Positions 8,069 to 16,877 of a stretch of DNA of 64,000 nt are shown one piece after another. The notes under the pieces are model-generated. The model did not search any database, was not told where the DNA came from, and saw only the letters and a list, made by a program, of their open reading frames with translations. The position numbers were made by a program, and so were the translations under genes. This stretch comes from Sphingopyxis sp. LK2115. GTDB taxonomy: Bacteria; Pseudomonadota; Alphaproteobacteria; Sphingomonadales; Sphingomonadaceae. Position 1 is the first letter of the stretch, and the number at the start of each line of letters is the position of its first letter. The stretch spans positions 124,001 through 188,000 of the forward strand of contig NZ_JABWGQ010000060.1 of NCBI RefSeq assembly GCF_014595975.1. Reading direction: 5' to 3'.

Positions 8069-9210
8069 GCGACGGCCATCGCGGTGGCGAGTGCGTCGGC
8101 CAAATCGTCGATATCGCCTTCATCGACGTTCAGCGTGATTGCGATGCGCAGGCGTGCGGTGCCTTGGGCGACGGTGGGTGGACGGATGCCGCGAATGTCG
8201 AAGCCTGCACGCTGAAGCTGGTCCGCGATGCGCATCGTGCGGTCGTTGTCGCCAATGATCACCGGCAGGATTTGCGTGCCGCTCGCCGGGATGCCCAGCG
8301 GGACAAGACGTTCAGCGGCATGGCGGACGCGTGCGTGGAGGCGCGCCTGACGCTCTGGCTCGTTCGCGACCGTCTCGATCGCCTGTCGGACCAGCCACGC
8401 GATCAGCGGCGACGGGGCGGTCGAAAAGATGAAAGGGCGCCCGCGGTTTATGAGGAAATCGCGGACGATTGCGGGCGCACAGAGCAGCGCGCCTTCGACG
8501 CCCAGTGCCTTGCCGCAGGTGTGCAGCGTGATAAGGTTGTCGCGGCGTGCAAGACCGTGCGACAGGCCCGCACCGCCGGGACCGAAGACGCCCGTTGCAT
8601 GGGCTTCGTCGACGATGAGGATAGCGTCGTGACGGTCGGCAATGGTGGCGAGGTCCGTGAGCGGGGCGCGGTCGCCGTCCATCGAATAGAGGCTTTCAAC
8701 CGCGATCCACGGTGTTCCGACGCCGCCGCCCGCGCGCCAGCGGACGATGATATCCTCGAACGCCTGCGCGTCATTGTGCGCGGCGGCGACATGGCCCGCA
8801 CGGCCAAGCTTCATTCCGTCGTGCGCGCTCGCATGGATGAGTTCGTCGTGGACGACCAGGTCGCCGCGCTGCGGCAAGGTTGCAAAAAGTGCGGCATTGG
8901 CGGCGAATCCGGTCGCGAAAAACAGCGCCGCCTCGCTGTCGTAATGACGCGCGGCCTGCGCTTCGAGCGCTTCATGCTCTTCGTGATTGCCGCGCAGCAG
9001 CCGCGAGCCGCCCGATCCGACGGGGATGCCGCGTTCGATGCCCGCGGCAAGCGCGGCGCGCAGCGCGTCCGAGCTGGCGAGGCCCAGATAGTCGTTCGAT
9101 GCGAAATCGCGCCCGGCGCGCGGCGCAAGGGCGCGGCGGCGGCCGTGGTCCGCGAGGGCGTCTAGATCCTTGCGTTGGGTGTCGAAGGGAATGGTGAATC
9201 TCGCGGCCAT
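8065..9210 (-). CDS. bioF: 8-amino-7-oxononanoate synthase
   Basis: A 381-residue pyridoxal-phosphate enzyme that joins pimeloyl-CoA/ACP with alanine in biotin synthesis. It has [12 protein letters not shown] near residue 38, the glycine-rich [28 protein letters not shown] (Asp that binds the pyridine nitrogen) and [12 protein letters not shown] with the Schiff-base lysine. The length matches the family. It is the first gene of a bioF-bioD pair. The 157-bp region upstream holds one copy of the 125-130 bp inverted-repeat element and then ilvC, which reads in the same direction. Confidence 0.95.
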   Translation of the reverse strand: MAARFTIPFDTQRKDLDALADHGRRRALAPRAGRDFASNDYLGLASSDALRAALAAGIERGIPVGSGGSRLLRGNHEEHEALEAQAARHYDSEAALFFATGFAANAALFATLPQRGDLVVHDELIHASAHDGMKLGRAGHVAAAHNDAQAFEDIIVRWRAGGGVGTPWIAVESLYSMDGDRAPLTDLATIADRHDAILIVDEAHATGVFGPGGAGLSHGLARRDNLITLHTCGKALGVEGALLCAPAIVRDFLINRGRPFIFSTAPSPLIAWLVRQAIETVANEPERQARLHARVRHAAERLVPLGIPASGTQILPVIIGDNDRTMRIADQLQRAGFDIRGIRPPTVAQGTARLRIAITLNVDEGDIDDLADALATAMAVA

Positions 9211-9229
9211 GTGGACCCCATGTCATACA

Positions 9230-9356
9230 CCCCTCCTGTTCAGGCGAGGGGTTGGGGCGGGACATCGAAATCTTGCGCGAGGCCGATGGCCCCACCCGCT
9301 GCGACGAGCGGGCAAAGCCCGCAAGTCTCGCTGTCCCTCCCCCGAAGGGGAGGGGG
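9230..9356. repeat. About 127-bp intergenic element, copy A (downstream of ilvC)
   Basis: The left edge is a hairpin CCCCTC / GAGGGG (9230-9251). The right edge is a hairpin CCCTCCCC / GGGGAGGG (9335-9354). The interior from 9291 shares the segment CGCAAGTCTCGCTG and its flanks with copy B at 11031-11155. It lies just past the ilvC stop and before bioF, so its edge hairpin may also end ilvC transcription. Copy A is more diverged at the ends than copy B. Confidence 0.7.
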
Positions 9357-9367
9357 TTTGAAGCTCG

Positions 9368-10501
<1,134 letters not shown>

Positions 10502-11017
10502 CTAAAGCGCCTCCGGCCCGCGGGCGATGGCGACGACGCCGGTGCGGCCGACCTCGACCAGCCCGCATTCGCGCATCAAGGCGATGAAGCGGTCGACCTT
10601 GTCGCTCGTCCCGGTGATCTCGAAAATGAAGCTGGTCAGCGTCGTATCGACCACCTTGGCACGGAACACGTCGGCCATGCGCAGCGCCTCGATCCTTTTG
10701 TCGCCGGTCCCCGCGACCTTCACCAGCGCGATCTCGCGTTCGACGTGCGCGCCGCCGTCGGCCAGGTCGGTGACCGAGTGGACGGGAACGAGCCGGTCGA
10801 GCTGCGCGATGATCTGGTCGATTACCGCGGGCGGGCCGCTGGTGACGATGGTGATCCGCGACAGCGCATGATCGGCGCTGATGTCGGCGACGGTCAGGCT
10901 TTCGATATTATAGCCGCGCGCGGAGAAGAGACCGGTGATCTTGGCGAGAATGCCGGCTTCGTTGTCGACGGTGACGGCGAGCACGTGGCGCTCGCCCGCT
11001 TCGGTTTTGATTTTCAT
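10502..11017 (-). CDS. ilvH: Acetolactate synthase small (regulatory) subunit
   Basis: A 171-residue regulatory subunit of acetohydroxyacid synthase. The N-terminal ACT domain starts HVLAVTVDNEAGILAKITGLFSARGYNIESLTV, which binds valine for feedback inhibition. The C-terminal domain ends FIALMRECGLVEVGRTGVVAIARG. It lies downstream of ilvB on the same strand with a 160-bp gap almost filled by a 125-bp palindromic element. The ribosome site GGAG is immediately next to the element's terminal hairpin, 8 bases from the ATG. It acts in the cytoplasm as a complex with IlvB. Confidence 0.95.
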   Translation of the reverse strand: MKIKTEAGERHVLAVTVDNEAGILAKITGLFSARGYNIESLTVADISADHALSRITIVTSGPPAVIDQIIAQLDRLVPVHSVTDLADGGAHVEREIALVKVAGTGDKRIEALRMADVFRAKVVDTTLTSFIFEITGTSDKVDRFIALMRECGLVEVGRTGVVAIARGPEAL

Positions 11018-11030
11018 GGCGGTTACTCCG

Positions 11031-11155
11031 CCTCCCGCAAGCGGGAGGGGCTAGGGGTCGGGCGAGCGAAGCGAGCATGCGACGTGGAGAGGCCCACCCC
11101 GCTGCGACTAGCGAACAAGTTCGCAAGTCTCGCTGCCCCTCCCGCTTGCGGGAGG
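11031..11155. repeat. 125-bp intergenic element with perfect 21-bp inverted ends, copy B (between ilvB and ilvH)
   Basis: The left end at 11031-11051 and the right end at 11135-11155 are perfect inverted repeats of each other. Each end is itself a hairpin (CCTCCCGC AA GCGGGAGG). The interior contains GGGCGAGCGAAGCGAGCATG and CGCAAGTCTCGCTG. A related copy is at 9230-9356. There is no coding capacity, so it is MITE-like or REPIN-like. On the RNA, the terminal hairpin sits directly before the ilvH ribosome binding site. Confidence 0.8.
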
Positions 11156-11177
11156 GGATGAAAAGCGTTCGGTTTCA

Positions 11178-12932
11178 TCACACCAGCGCTTTCGCTTCGT
11201 CGTCCATCGTGCCGGTGATGTCGTTCGGCTGGAGGATCATGTCGGTGTGGGCGGCGCCCGACGGGATCATCGGGAAGCAGTTGGCCAGCTTGGCGACGCG
11301 GCAGTCGACGATCACCGGGCCGGGGGTTTCGATCATCTTCGCGATGCCGTCCTCTAGCTGGCCCAGCGTGTCGATCCTGATGCCGGTCCAGCCATAGGCA
11401 TCGGCCAGCTTCACAAAATCGGGCAGGCTGTCCGAATAGCTGTTCGAATAGCGGCTTTCGTAGGTGAGTTCCTGCCACTGGCGGACCATTCCCATCCATT
11501 CATTGTTGAGGATGAAGATCTTCACCGGCAGCCGGTATTGGCTGACCGTGCCCATTTCCTGAATGTTCATCTGCAGGCTGGCTTCGCCCGCGATACAGAT
11601 GACGAGGCGATCCGGGTTGGCGATTTGTGCCCCGACCGCGGCGGGGAAGCCATAGCCCATCGTGCCGAGCCCGCCGGATGTCAGCCAGCGGTTCGGCGCG
11701 AAGAAGCCGAAATGTTGCGCGGCCCACATCTGGTGCTGACCGACCTCGGTGGTGATGATCGGGTCCATCCCGCGCGTCGCGTCGAACAACGCCTTGACCG
11801 CGCGCTGCGGCATGATGTCGGCGTCGGTTTCCGTCTTTTCGGGGAAATCCAGACAGCGCGTCGCGCGCCATCCGTCGACGCGGCGCCACCATTCGCCAAG
11901 GTCGCGCGCCTTGTGGCCCTTGTCGCTCCACGCCGCGATCAGCGCGTCGAGCGCACGGCCCGCGTCGCCGACGATCGCGATATCGACGGGGACGATCTTG
12001 TTGATCGAACTGCGGTCGATGTCGATGTGAATCTTTTTTGAATCGGGCGAAAAAGCGTCGAGGCGACCGGTCACGCGGTCGTCGAAGCGCGCGCCGACCG
12101 CGATGATGAGATCGGCGCGGTTCATCGCCATATTGGCTTCGTATGTGCCGTGCATGCCGAGCATGCCGAGCCATTTGGGGTCATCGGCGGGAAAGGCGCC
12201 GAGCCCCATCAGGGTCGAGGTGATCGGCGCGCCGGTCAGCGACACAAGCTGGCGCAAGGCAGCACTCGCGTCGGGGCCGGAGTTGATCACGCCGCCGCCG
12301 GTATAGAAGATCGGACGTTCGGCCGCGGCAATCATCTCGATCGCCCGCGCGATGGCGTCGGCGTCGGGTTCGACCTGCGGACGATAGCTGTTGTGCTGGA
12401 TGAACTCGGGCACATTGTAAGTGCCGGTCGCGACCTGCACATTTTTCGGAATGTCGATCACCACCGGTCCGGGGCGGCCGTGCGTCGCAATATAGAAGGC
12501 CTCGTGCAGGATCGGCCCCAGGCGGTCGGGGTCCATGACGAGATAATTATGCTTGGTGCAGTGCCGCGTGATGCCGACCGTGTCGCATTCCTGAAAGGCG
12601 TCGGTGCCGATCAGCGTCGTTGGCACCTGCCCGGTGAGCACGACCATCGGGATCGAATCGAGCAAAGCGTCGGTGATGCCGGTGACGGCGTTGGTCGCGC
12701 CGGGGCCGGAGGTGACGAGCACGACACCGGGCTTGCCGGTCGAGCGCGCATATCCTTCGGCCGCGTGGGTCGCGGCCTGTTCGTGGCGGACCAGAATGTG
12801 CTTGATCGTCGGGTGCTTGTAGAGCGCGTCATAGATGGGAAGCACCGCGCCGCCCGGATAGCCGAACACCGTATCGACGCCAAGGTCGACCAGCGCCTGA
12901 ACCACCATGTCGGCACCGCTCATTTCCGTCAC
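11178..12932 (-). CDS. ilvB: Acetolactate synthase large (catalytic) subunit
   Basis: A 584-residue thiamine-diphosphate enzyme that makes acetolactate from pyruvate. The catalytic Glu lies in RHEQAATHAAEGYARSTGKPG. The FAD/central domain and GGLGTMGYGFPAAVGA follow, then the Mg-ThDP motif, which reads AGEASLQMNIQEM rather than the usual GDGS or GDAS. NNEWMGMVRQWQELTY is typical of the family. A GTG start at 12932 is preferred because GGAAAGGTG lies 7 bases upstream; an ATG at 12923 is the alternative. It is followed by ilvH and ilvC. Confidence 0.95.
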   Translation of the reverse strand: MTEMSGADMVVQALVDLGVDTVFGYPGGAVLPIYDALYKHPTIKHILVRHEQAATHAAEGYARSTGKPGVVLVTSGPGATNAVTGITDALLDSIPMVVLTGQVPTTLIGTDAFQECDTVGITRHCTKHNYLVMDPDRLGPILHEAFYIATHGRPGPVVIDIPKNVQVATGTYNVPEFIQHNSYRPQVEPDADAIARAIEMIAAAERPIFYTGGGVINSGPDASAALRQLVSLTGAPITSTLMGLGAFPADDPKWLGMLGMHGTYEANMAMNRADLIIAVGARFDDRVTGRLDAFSPDSKKIHIDIDRSSINKIVPVDIAIVGDAGRALDALIAAWSDKGHKARDLGEWWRRVDGWRATRCLDFPEKTETDADIMPQRAVKALFDATRGMDPIITTEVGQHQMWAAQHFGFFAPNRWLTSGGLGTMGYGFPAAVGAQIANPDRLVICIAGEASLQMNIQEMGTVSQYRLPVKIFILNNEWMGMVRQWQELTYESRYSNSYSDSLPDFVKLADAYGWTGIRIDTLGQLEDGIAKMIETPGPVIVDCRVAKLANCFPMIPSGAAHTDMILQPNDITGTMDDEAKALV

Positions 12933-12950
12933 GACGAAACACCTTTCCAC

Positions 12951-12976
12951 ACAAAAACGCAGCGCTTGTGCGCTGC
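12951..12976 (-). terminator. Intrinsic terminator after miaA / before ilvB
   Basis: Read on the minus strand, GCAGCGC-ACAA-GCGCTGC is followed at once by GTTTTTG. This is one of the few hairpins in the window with a T-run. It lies 30 bases after the miaA stop and 19 bases before the ilvB start, so it could end miaA transcripts or attenuate ilvB. Confidence 0.65.
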
Positions 12977-12989
12977 AACAGGGCTGCGG

Positions 12990-13018
12990 GCAATAGGTGC
13001 ATGATTCTATCTTGTCAA
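12990..13018 (-). promoter_or_regulatory. Candidate ilvB promoter overlapping the miaA stop codon
   Basis: On the minus strand a perfect TTGACA (13018-13013) is embedded in the last miaA codons. After 17 bases a weak TATTGC (12995-12990) could serve as the -10. The start point would fall about 50 bases before ilvB. The -10 match is poor, so this is tentative. Confidence 0.35.
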
Positions 13019-13981
13019 CACCGTATCACGTAATTTTGTTGCTAAACAATCGATGCTGTCGTTGTTTAATGACTCTGTGAAGCGTGACCAGCTTGTCGGG
13101 GGCTGGTGGCGGAACCAGGTGAACTGGCGCTTGGCATATTGGCGCGTCGCGGCCTGCGCGGCCGCCAGCGCCTCGTCGCGGCTCGCCGTGCCATCAAGAA
13201 AGGCCGCGATCTGCGGGACACCGATCGCGCGCATGACGGGAAGATCGGGGTGGAGGTCGCGGGTCAGCAGGGCTTCGACCTCTTCGATGGCGCCGCCCGC
13301 GAACATCTGACCAAGCCGCGCATCGCAGCGTTGCCGTAGCCATTCGCGCGGCGGCAGGAGGACCAATGGCGCAAGGACGACCTGGTCGGCAATGCCGCCC
13401 GCGCGTGCCTGCTGCCAGCTTGCCAGCGTGCGCCCTGTGGCGCGCACGACTTCGAGGGCGCGCGCGACGCGCGTGGCGTCGGCAGGGTTCAGACGCGCCG
13501 CCGCATCGGGATCGGCGACGGCCAGCGCCGCATGGGCTTCGGCCACGGACAGGGCGCGCACCGCGTCGCGGACCTCGGGTGCGATGGCGGGCACGGGCGC
13601 GATACCGTCAAGCAGGGTGCGTAGATAGAGGCCGGTCCCGCCGACCAGGATCGGAATGTTGCCGTCTGCATGCGTGTCGGCAATCGCATCGCGCGCTTCG
13701 GCGGCCCAGCGGGCGGCATTGTAAGCTTCGGCGCCATCGACATGACCGAACAGCCGATGCCCGACACCGCCCATCTCCTCGGCGGAGGGGCGGGCCGACA
13801 GAATGTGCAAATCGGCATAAATCTGGCTTGCATCGGCATTGATCACGACCGCGCCGCGGCCGCTTTCGGCAAGCTTTTTCGCAAGCGCGACCGCCAAAGC
13901 GCTCTTGCCGCTGGCGGTGGGTCCGGCGATAAGTGCGAGCGGGGGCCGCCCGTCGGCGCAAGGGAAAGAAGGAGATGCCAT
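13007..13981 (-). CDS. miaA: tRNA dimethylallyltransferase
   Basis: A 324-residue enzyme that adds an isopentenyl group to A37 of tRNAs reading UNN codons. The P-loop [17 protein letters not shown] lies at residues 17-33. [20 protein letters not shown] follows, then [14 protein letters not shown], and the C-terminal [14 protein letters not shown] motif, which binds tRNA and DMAPP. The only plausible start is the ATG at 13981. It shares the bases CATG with the start codon of the divergent serB, so the two genes have no intergenic space. A possible site CAGGG lies 8 bases upstream, inside serB. Confidence 0.94.
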   Translation of the reverse strand: MASPSFPCADGRPPLALIAGPTASGKSALAVALAKKLAESGRGAVVINADASQIYADLHILSARPSAEEMGGVGHRLFGHVDGAEAYNAARWAAEARDAIADTHADGNIPILVGGTGLYLRTLLDGIAPVPAIAPEVRDAVRALSVAEAHAALAVADPDAAARLNPADATRVARALEVVRATGRTLASWQQARAGGIADQVVLAPLVLLPPREWLRQRCDARLGQMFAGGAIEEVEALLTRDLHPDLPVMRAIGVPQIAAFLDGTASRDEALAAAQAATRQYAKRQFTWFRHQPPTSWSRFTESLNNDSIDCLATKLRDTVLTR

Positions 13982-14864
13982 GTTCGTCGCGACCCTGATA
14001 GCAGCCGGAAAGCTGACCGACGAGGTGGTTCGCGAAGCGATCGACCGGCTCGACGCGACGGGGCACGATGTCGGTGCGCCGCACTGGCTCGACGAGCATG
14101 ATGCGGCCGACATCGTCTTTCACGGCAGCCTGGTCAGCGCGCGCAAGGAACTGGCGTTGATGGACCATGGCGTCCTCGACATCGTCGTTCAGCCGCTGGG
14201 CGATCGCACCAAGAAGCTGATCGTTGCCGACATGGATTCGACGATGATCACCGTCGAGTGCATCGACGAGCTTGCCGATTATGCCGGGCTGAAGCCGCAG
14301 ATTGCGGCGATCACCGCGCGGGCGATGAACGGCGAGCTCGATTTTCGCGCCGCGCTGGAGGAACGCGTCCGCCTGCTCGCGGGTATGGACGAGGCGGTGC
14401 TGGTCGAATGCCGCATGGAGCGCGTGAAACTGACGCGCGGCGCGCGGACGCTGGTTCAGACGATGAAGGCGCATGGGGCATTTTCGGTGCTGGTGTCGGG
14501 CGGCTTCATGCCCTTTGCCGGGCCGGTGGGCGAAGCCGTCGGCTTCGACAAGGTGGTCGCGAACGAGCTGGAAGTTGCGGGCGGCAAGCTTACCGGCAAG
14601 GTTCTTGAACCGATCGTCGACAGCAAGGCGAAGCTCGCGACGCTGAAGGCCGAGGCGGCGCGCCACGGCCTGCCGCTCGCCGAAACGCTTGCCGTGGGCG
14701 ACGGTGCCAACGATATTCCGATGATGACCGCGGCGGGGCTCGGCATCGGCTATCATCCGCATCCAGCCGCCGCCGAAGCGGCAGCGGCGGTGATCCGGCA
14801 TCACGACCTGACCGCCTTGCTGTGGGCTCAGGGCTATCCCCGGCGCAGTTGGGTGCTTGGATAA
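13980..14864 (+). CDS. serB: Phosphoserine phosphatase
   Basis: A 294-residue HAD-superfamily phosphatase, the last step of serine synthesis. The first 80 residues form the ACT-like N-terminal region. Motif [20 protein letters not shown] holds the nucleophile Asp. Motif II is in [11 protein letters not shown] and motif IV is [10 protein letters not shown]. The ribosome site GGAG is 6 bases before the ATG and lies inside the miaA coding sequence. It is divergent from miaA with overlapping start codons. A GC hairpin (CCCGGCC/GGCCGGG, 14871-14887) follows the stop. Confidence 0.95.
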   Translation: MFVATLIAAGKLTDEVVREAIDRLDATGHDVGAPHWLDEHDAADIVFHGSLVSARKELALMDHGVLDIVVQPLGDRTKKLIVADMDSTMITVECIDELADYAGLKPQIAAITARAMNGELDFRAALEERVRLLAGMDEAVLVECRMERVKLTRGARTLVQTMKAHGAFSVLVSGGFMPFAGPVGEAVGFDKVVANELEVAGGKLTGKVLEPIVDSKAKLATLKAEAARHGLPLAETLAVGDGANDIPMMTAAGLGIGYHPHPAAAEAAAAVIRHHDLTALLWAQGYPRRSWVLG

Positions 14865-14870
14865 AAGGAA

Positions 14871-14887
14871 CCCGGCCGATGGCCGGG
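14871..14887. terminator. Short GC hairpin between serB and the VOC gene
   Basis: CCCGGCC-GAT-GGCCGGG is a perfect 7-bp stem with a 3-base loop, 6 bases past the serB stop and in a convergent gap. It has no T-run; it is a likely weak or Rho-assisted terminator for both directions. Confidence 0.45.
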
Positions 14888-14930
14888 CCGAGGAGGAGTT
14901 CCGCAAGCGGAGATCCAGCGGATCGGAACC

Positions 14931-15527
14931 TTATTCGGCGGGCGCCGCAGCGCGGCCGGTAACCATGCCTGTGGCCTTTGTGCCGTCGGCGCGCATCGGA
15001 TCGTGGGCAACGTCACGGTCGTCGAAGGTCTTGGTCCAGGCGGCAAACTCCAGGCACACGCCATCGGGATCGAAGAAATAGACCGACCGCACAAAGACAT
15101 CGTCGTTCATCTCGTCGGACGATTGCGTCGGTGAATTGTCGTGGTTGAGGATCCTGGTGACCTCGACGCCCTTGTCGACCAGCCGCTGATAATATTCATC
15201 GAAGCGTTCGGCGGGGACATTGATCGCGATATGGTTCATCGACCCGTGCGCCGAAACGAAGCTGCCCTTCGTTGGCAACGCGGCGGGGGCCGAAATGCCG
15301 GGCGCGGCTTCGGGCGCGTCGGGGAACCAGAAGAAGGCGAGGCTGTCGCCATTGCCCATGTCGAAAAAGAAATGCTGGCCGCGTCCCCCGGGCAAATCGA
15401 TCGTCTTGGTCAGCGGCATGCCAAGGATGTCGCGATAAAAGGCGACCGTTTTCGCCATATCCTTGCACACGAGCGCGAGGTGGTTGACCCCGCAGAACTC
15501 GAATTCGCTGTTCGTTGCAGCCATCAT
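14931..15527 (-). CDS. VOC-family protein (glyoxalase / extradiol dioxygenase fold)
   Basis: A 198-residue vicinal-oxygen-chelate protein. The metal-binding pattern is complete: His in GVNHLALVCKDMAKTVAFYRDILG, a second His in GSMNHIAINVPAERFDEYY, and Glu in YFFDPDGVCLEFAAWT. Members include glyoxalase I, extradiol ring-cleavage dioxygenases and epimerases; the substrate cannot be read from sequence. The start has AAGGAG just before it. A 21-bp palindromic operator lies about 100 bases upstream, related to one before the TonB receptor, which ties this gene to the catabolic block. Confidence 0.88.
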   Translation of the reverse strand: MMAATNSEFEFCGVNHLALVCKDMAKTVAFYRDILGMPLTKTIDLPGGRGQHFFFDMGNGDSLAFFWFPDAPEAAPGISAPAALPTKGSFVSAHGSMNHIAINVPAERFDEYYQRLVDKGVEVTRILNHDNSPTQSSDEMNDDVFVRSVYFFDPDGVCLEFAAWTKTFDDRDVAHDPMRADGTKATGMVTGRAAAPAE

Positions 15528-15622
15528 CCATCTCCTTGATCGTTCGGCTTCTGGTGACGCTGGGGCGGCTTTTCATCCACGCGTGCCAGTCGATCGTCGG
15601 TCTTGTACCAGTATCGGCCTTA

Positions 15623-15643
15623 ATCGTCAATTTAATTGACGAT
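15623..15643. promoter_or_regulatory. Operator 1: 21-bp perfect palindrome of the GTCAAT-N3-ATTGAC type
   Basis: Ten-base arms ATCGTCAATT and AATTGACGAT flank a single central T. It lies between the carboxymuconolactone-decarboxylase-like gene and the VOC gene, about 96 bases before the VOC start. The central 15 bases match the palindrome at 20687-20701 except for two compensating changes in the core, which is the pattern expected for two sites of one dimeric regulator. Confidence 0.65.
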
Positions 15644-15666
15644 ATATGCTGGCGCGCCGCCGCCGT

Positions 15667-16314
15667 TCAATCCTTCGCCGGGCGCGGCGCGCTCAGGAAG
15701 TCGGCGGCATTGAAGCCTTCGGGAGCGGCGATCTCGACGATCGGGTCTTCGCGCGCATCATATTCCATGCGCAGCGCGCGGGTTATCACCGCGTGCATGT
15801 CGTAAAGGCAGGTGATATAGGTGAACTCGAAAATCTGCTCATCGTCCCAGAAGGTCTTCAGCTTGTCGAACACCGCCAGCGGGACGCGCCCGCCCGCCTG
15901 GCTCAGACAATCGGCATAGGCGAGCACGGCGCGTTCCTGTTCGTTGTAGCAGTCGGCGACTTGCCAGTGCGCGATCGCCGCGATCTTCTCTTCGCTGACG
16001 CCAAGGCCGCGGAGCGACTTGCAATGCTGCGAGAAGACGAACTGGCTGCCCTTGACCCAGCCGGCGCGCGTCTGGCCGAGTTCGCGCAGCACCGGGTCGA
16101 TCTTGCGCGCCGGGTGGCGATAGACGGCAAAGCCGTCGACCGCATGTTTGAAGATGTCGGGAGCGAGCGCGTAAACCGTCCACCAATCGCCTGGCGTGCC
16201 GGTCGCCGTGCCCGGTTCGGCGACAGGGTCGCGGTCGCCGAACAGGCGGTTGTAATAGGCCAGCACCGTATCGTCGGTGACGTCCGAACGGGGAACCTGA
16301 CGCAGAACGGGCAT
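15667..16314 (-). CDS. Carboxymuconolactone decarboxylase-like (AhpD-fold) protein
   Basis: A 215-residue all-helical protein of the AhpD/carboxymuconolactone decarboxylase superfamily. The core runs from HPARKIDPVLRELGQTRAGWVKGSQFVFSQHCKSLRGLGVSEEKIAAIAHW to EQERAVLAYADCLSQAGGRV. It has a single Cys with a preceding His (QHC) instead of the CxxC of peroxidase-active AhpD. Such proteins occur in degradation clusters as decarboxylases, or as hydroperoxide reductases of uncertain partner. It is cytoplasmic. It lies between the SnoaL-like and VOC genes, all on the minus strand. Confidence 0.85.
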   Translation of the reverse strand: MPVLRQVPRSDVTDDTVLAYYNRLFGDRDPVAEPGTATGTPGDWWTVYALAPDIFKHAVDGFAVYRHPARKIDPVLRELGQTRAGWVKGSQFVFSQHCKSLRGLGVSEEKIAAIAHWQVADCYNEQERAVLAYADCLSQAGGRVPLAVFDKLKTFWDDEQIFEFTYITCLYDMHAVITRALRMEYDAREDPIVEIAAPEGFNAADFLSAPRPAKD

Positions 16315-16344
16315 GGGATACTCCTGAAAAATCCTGGGAACCTA

Positions 16345-16400
16345 AATCCTCGTCATCGCAAGGAGCCCAAGGCGATGCGACGATCCAGAGCACAGTAAAC
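16345..16400. repeat. Intergenic repeat-like segment between the CMD-like and SnoaL-like genes
   Basis: The 151-bp gap contains GTCATCGCAAGGAGCCCAAG, followed by GCGATGCGACGATCCAG. This has the look of the common dispersed GTCATnGCGAGGAGC...GATCCAG repeats of proteobacterial genomes; a fragment with GGCGACGATCCAG recurs at about 61870. I see no gene in this gap. Confidence 0.4.
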
Positions 16401-16465
16401 GGCCGTGCACTGCCTGGCCTATGGCAGCCATCGGCCCGCTTCGTTCGCCATGACGCGTGGTGAGG

Positions 16466-16861
16466 TCAAGCATGGGCGAACTTGCGAAACTCGGCGACGT
16501 GCGCGCTGTCGAAATATTCGTCGAGCCGCGTGATTCTGCCCTGCTCGACCGTGCAGATGATTGCGCAGGGCAGGCGGACAGGCGCGCCGTCATGAACCCG
16601 CCGTCCCTTCAGCACATGCTGCTGAACAAAACCGCCGGGAAAGACGTTGAGGCGGCGGTCGGCATATTCGCGATCGCTGATCCGGGCGACCATGCCGGTC
16701 AGCGTGGCGGCGGTCTGATCACGGGTGACGATCAACTCGTCGCTATTGTGCCAGATTTCGGCATCGGGAGTGAAGCTGTCGCGCATCGTGGCGATGTCGC
16801 CCGCCTCGATCGCGTCGAAAAAGCGCGTTGCCAGTCTGCGGATGTCGTCGAGGTCGATCAT
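16466..16861 (-). CDS. SnoaL/NTF2-like protein
   Basis: A 131-residue protein of the cone-shaped alpha+beta fold shared by NTF2, SnoaL cyclases and ketosteroid isomerases. It has IRRLATRFFDAIEAGDIATMRDSFTPDAEIWHNSDE at the start and a C-terminal sheet QGRITRLDEYFDSAHVAEF. The fold serves as isomerase, dehydratase or hydrolase for small polycyclic or unsaturated molecules; the reaction is not predictable here. A strong AGGAGA site sets the start. It is 16 bases downstream of the MFS gene and probably cotranscribed. Confidence 0.85.
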   Translation of the reverse strand: MIDLDDIRRLATRFFDAIEAGDIATMRDSFTPDAEIWHNSDELIVTRDQTAATLTGMVARISDREYADRRLNVFPGGFVQQHVLKGRRVHDGAPVRLPCAIICTVEQGRITRLDEYFDSAHVAEFRKFAHA

Positions 16862-16877
16862 GGACTTCTCCTGCCCT

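Noticed and set aside
14931-15527. Assigning the VOC protein as an extradiol dioxygenase or lactoylglutathione lyase
   Set aside because: The metal triad is compatible with both and with epimerases; nothing in the sequence decides between them.
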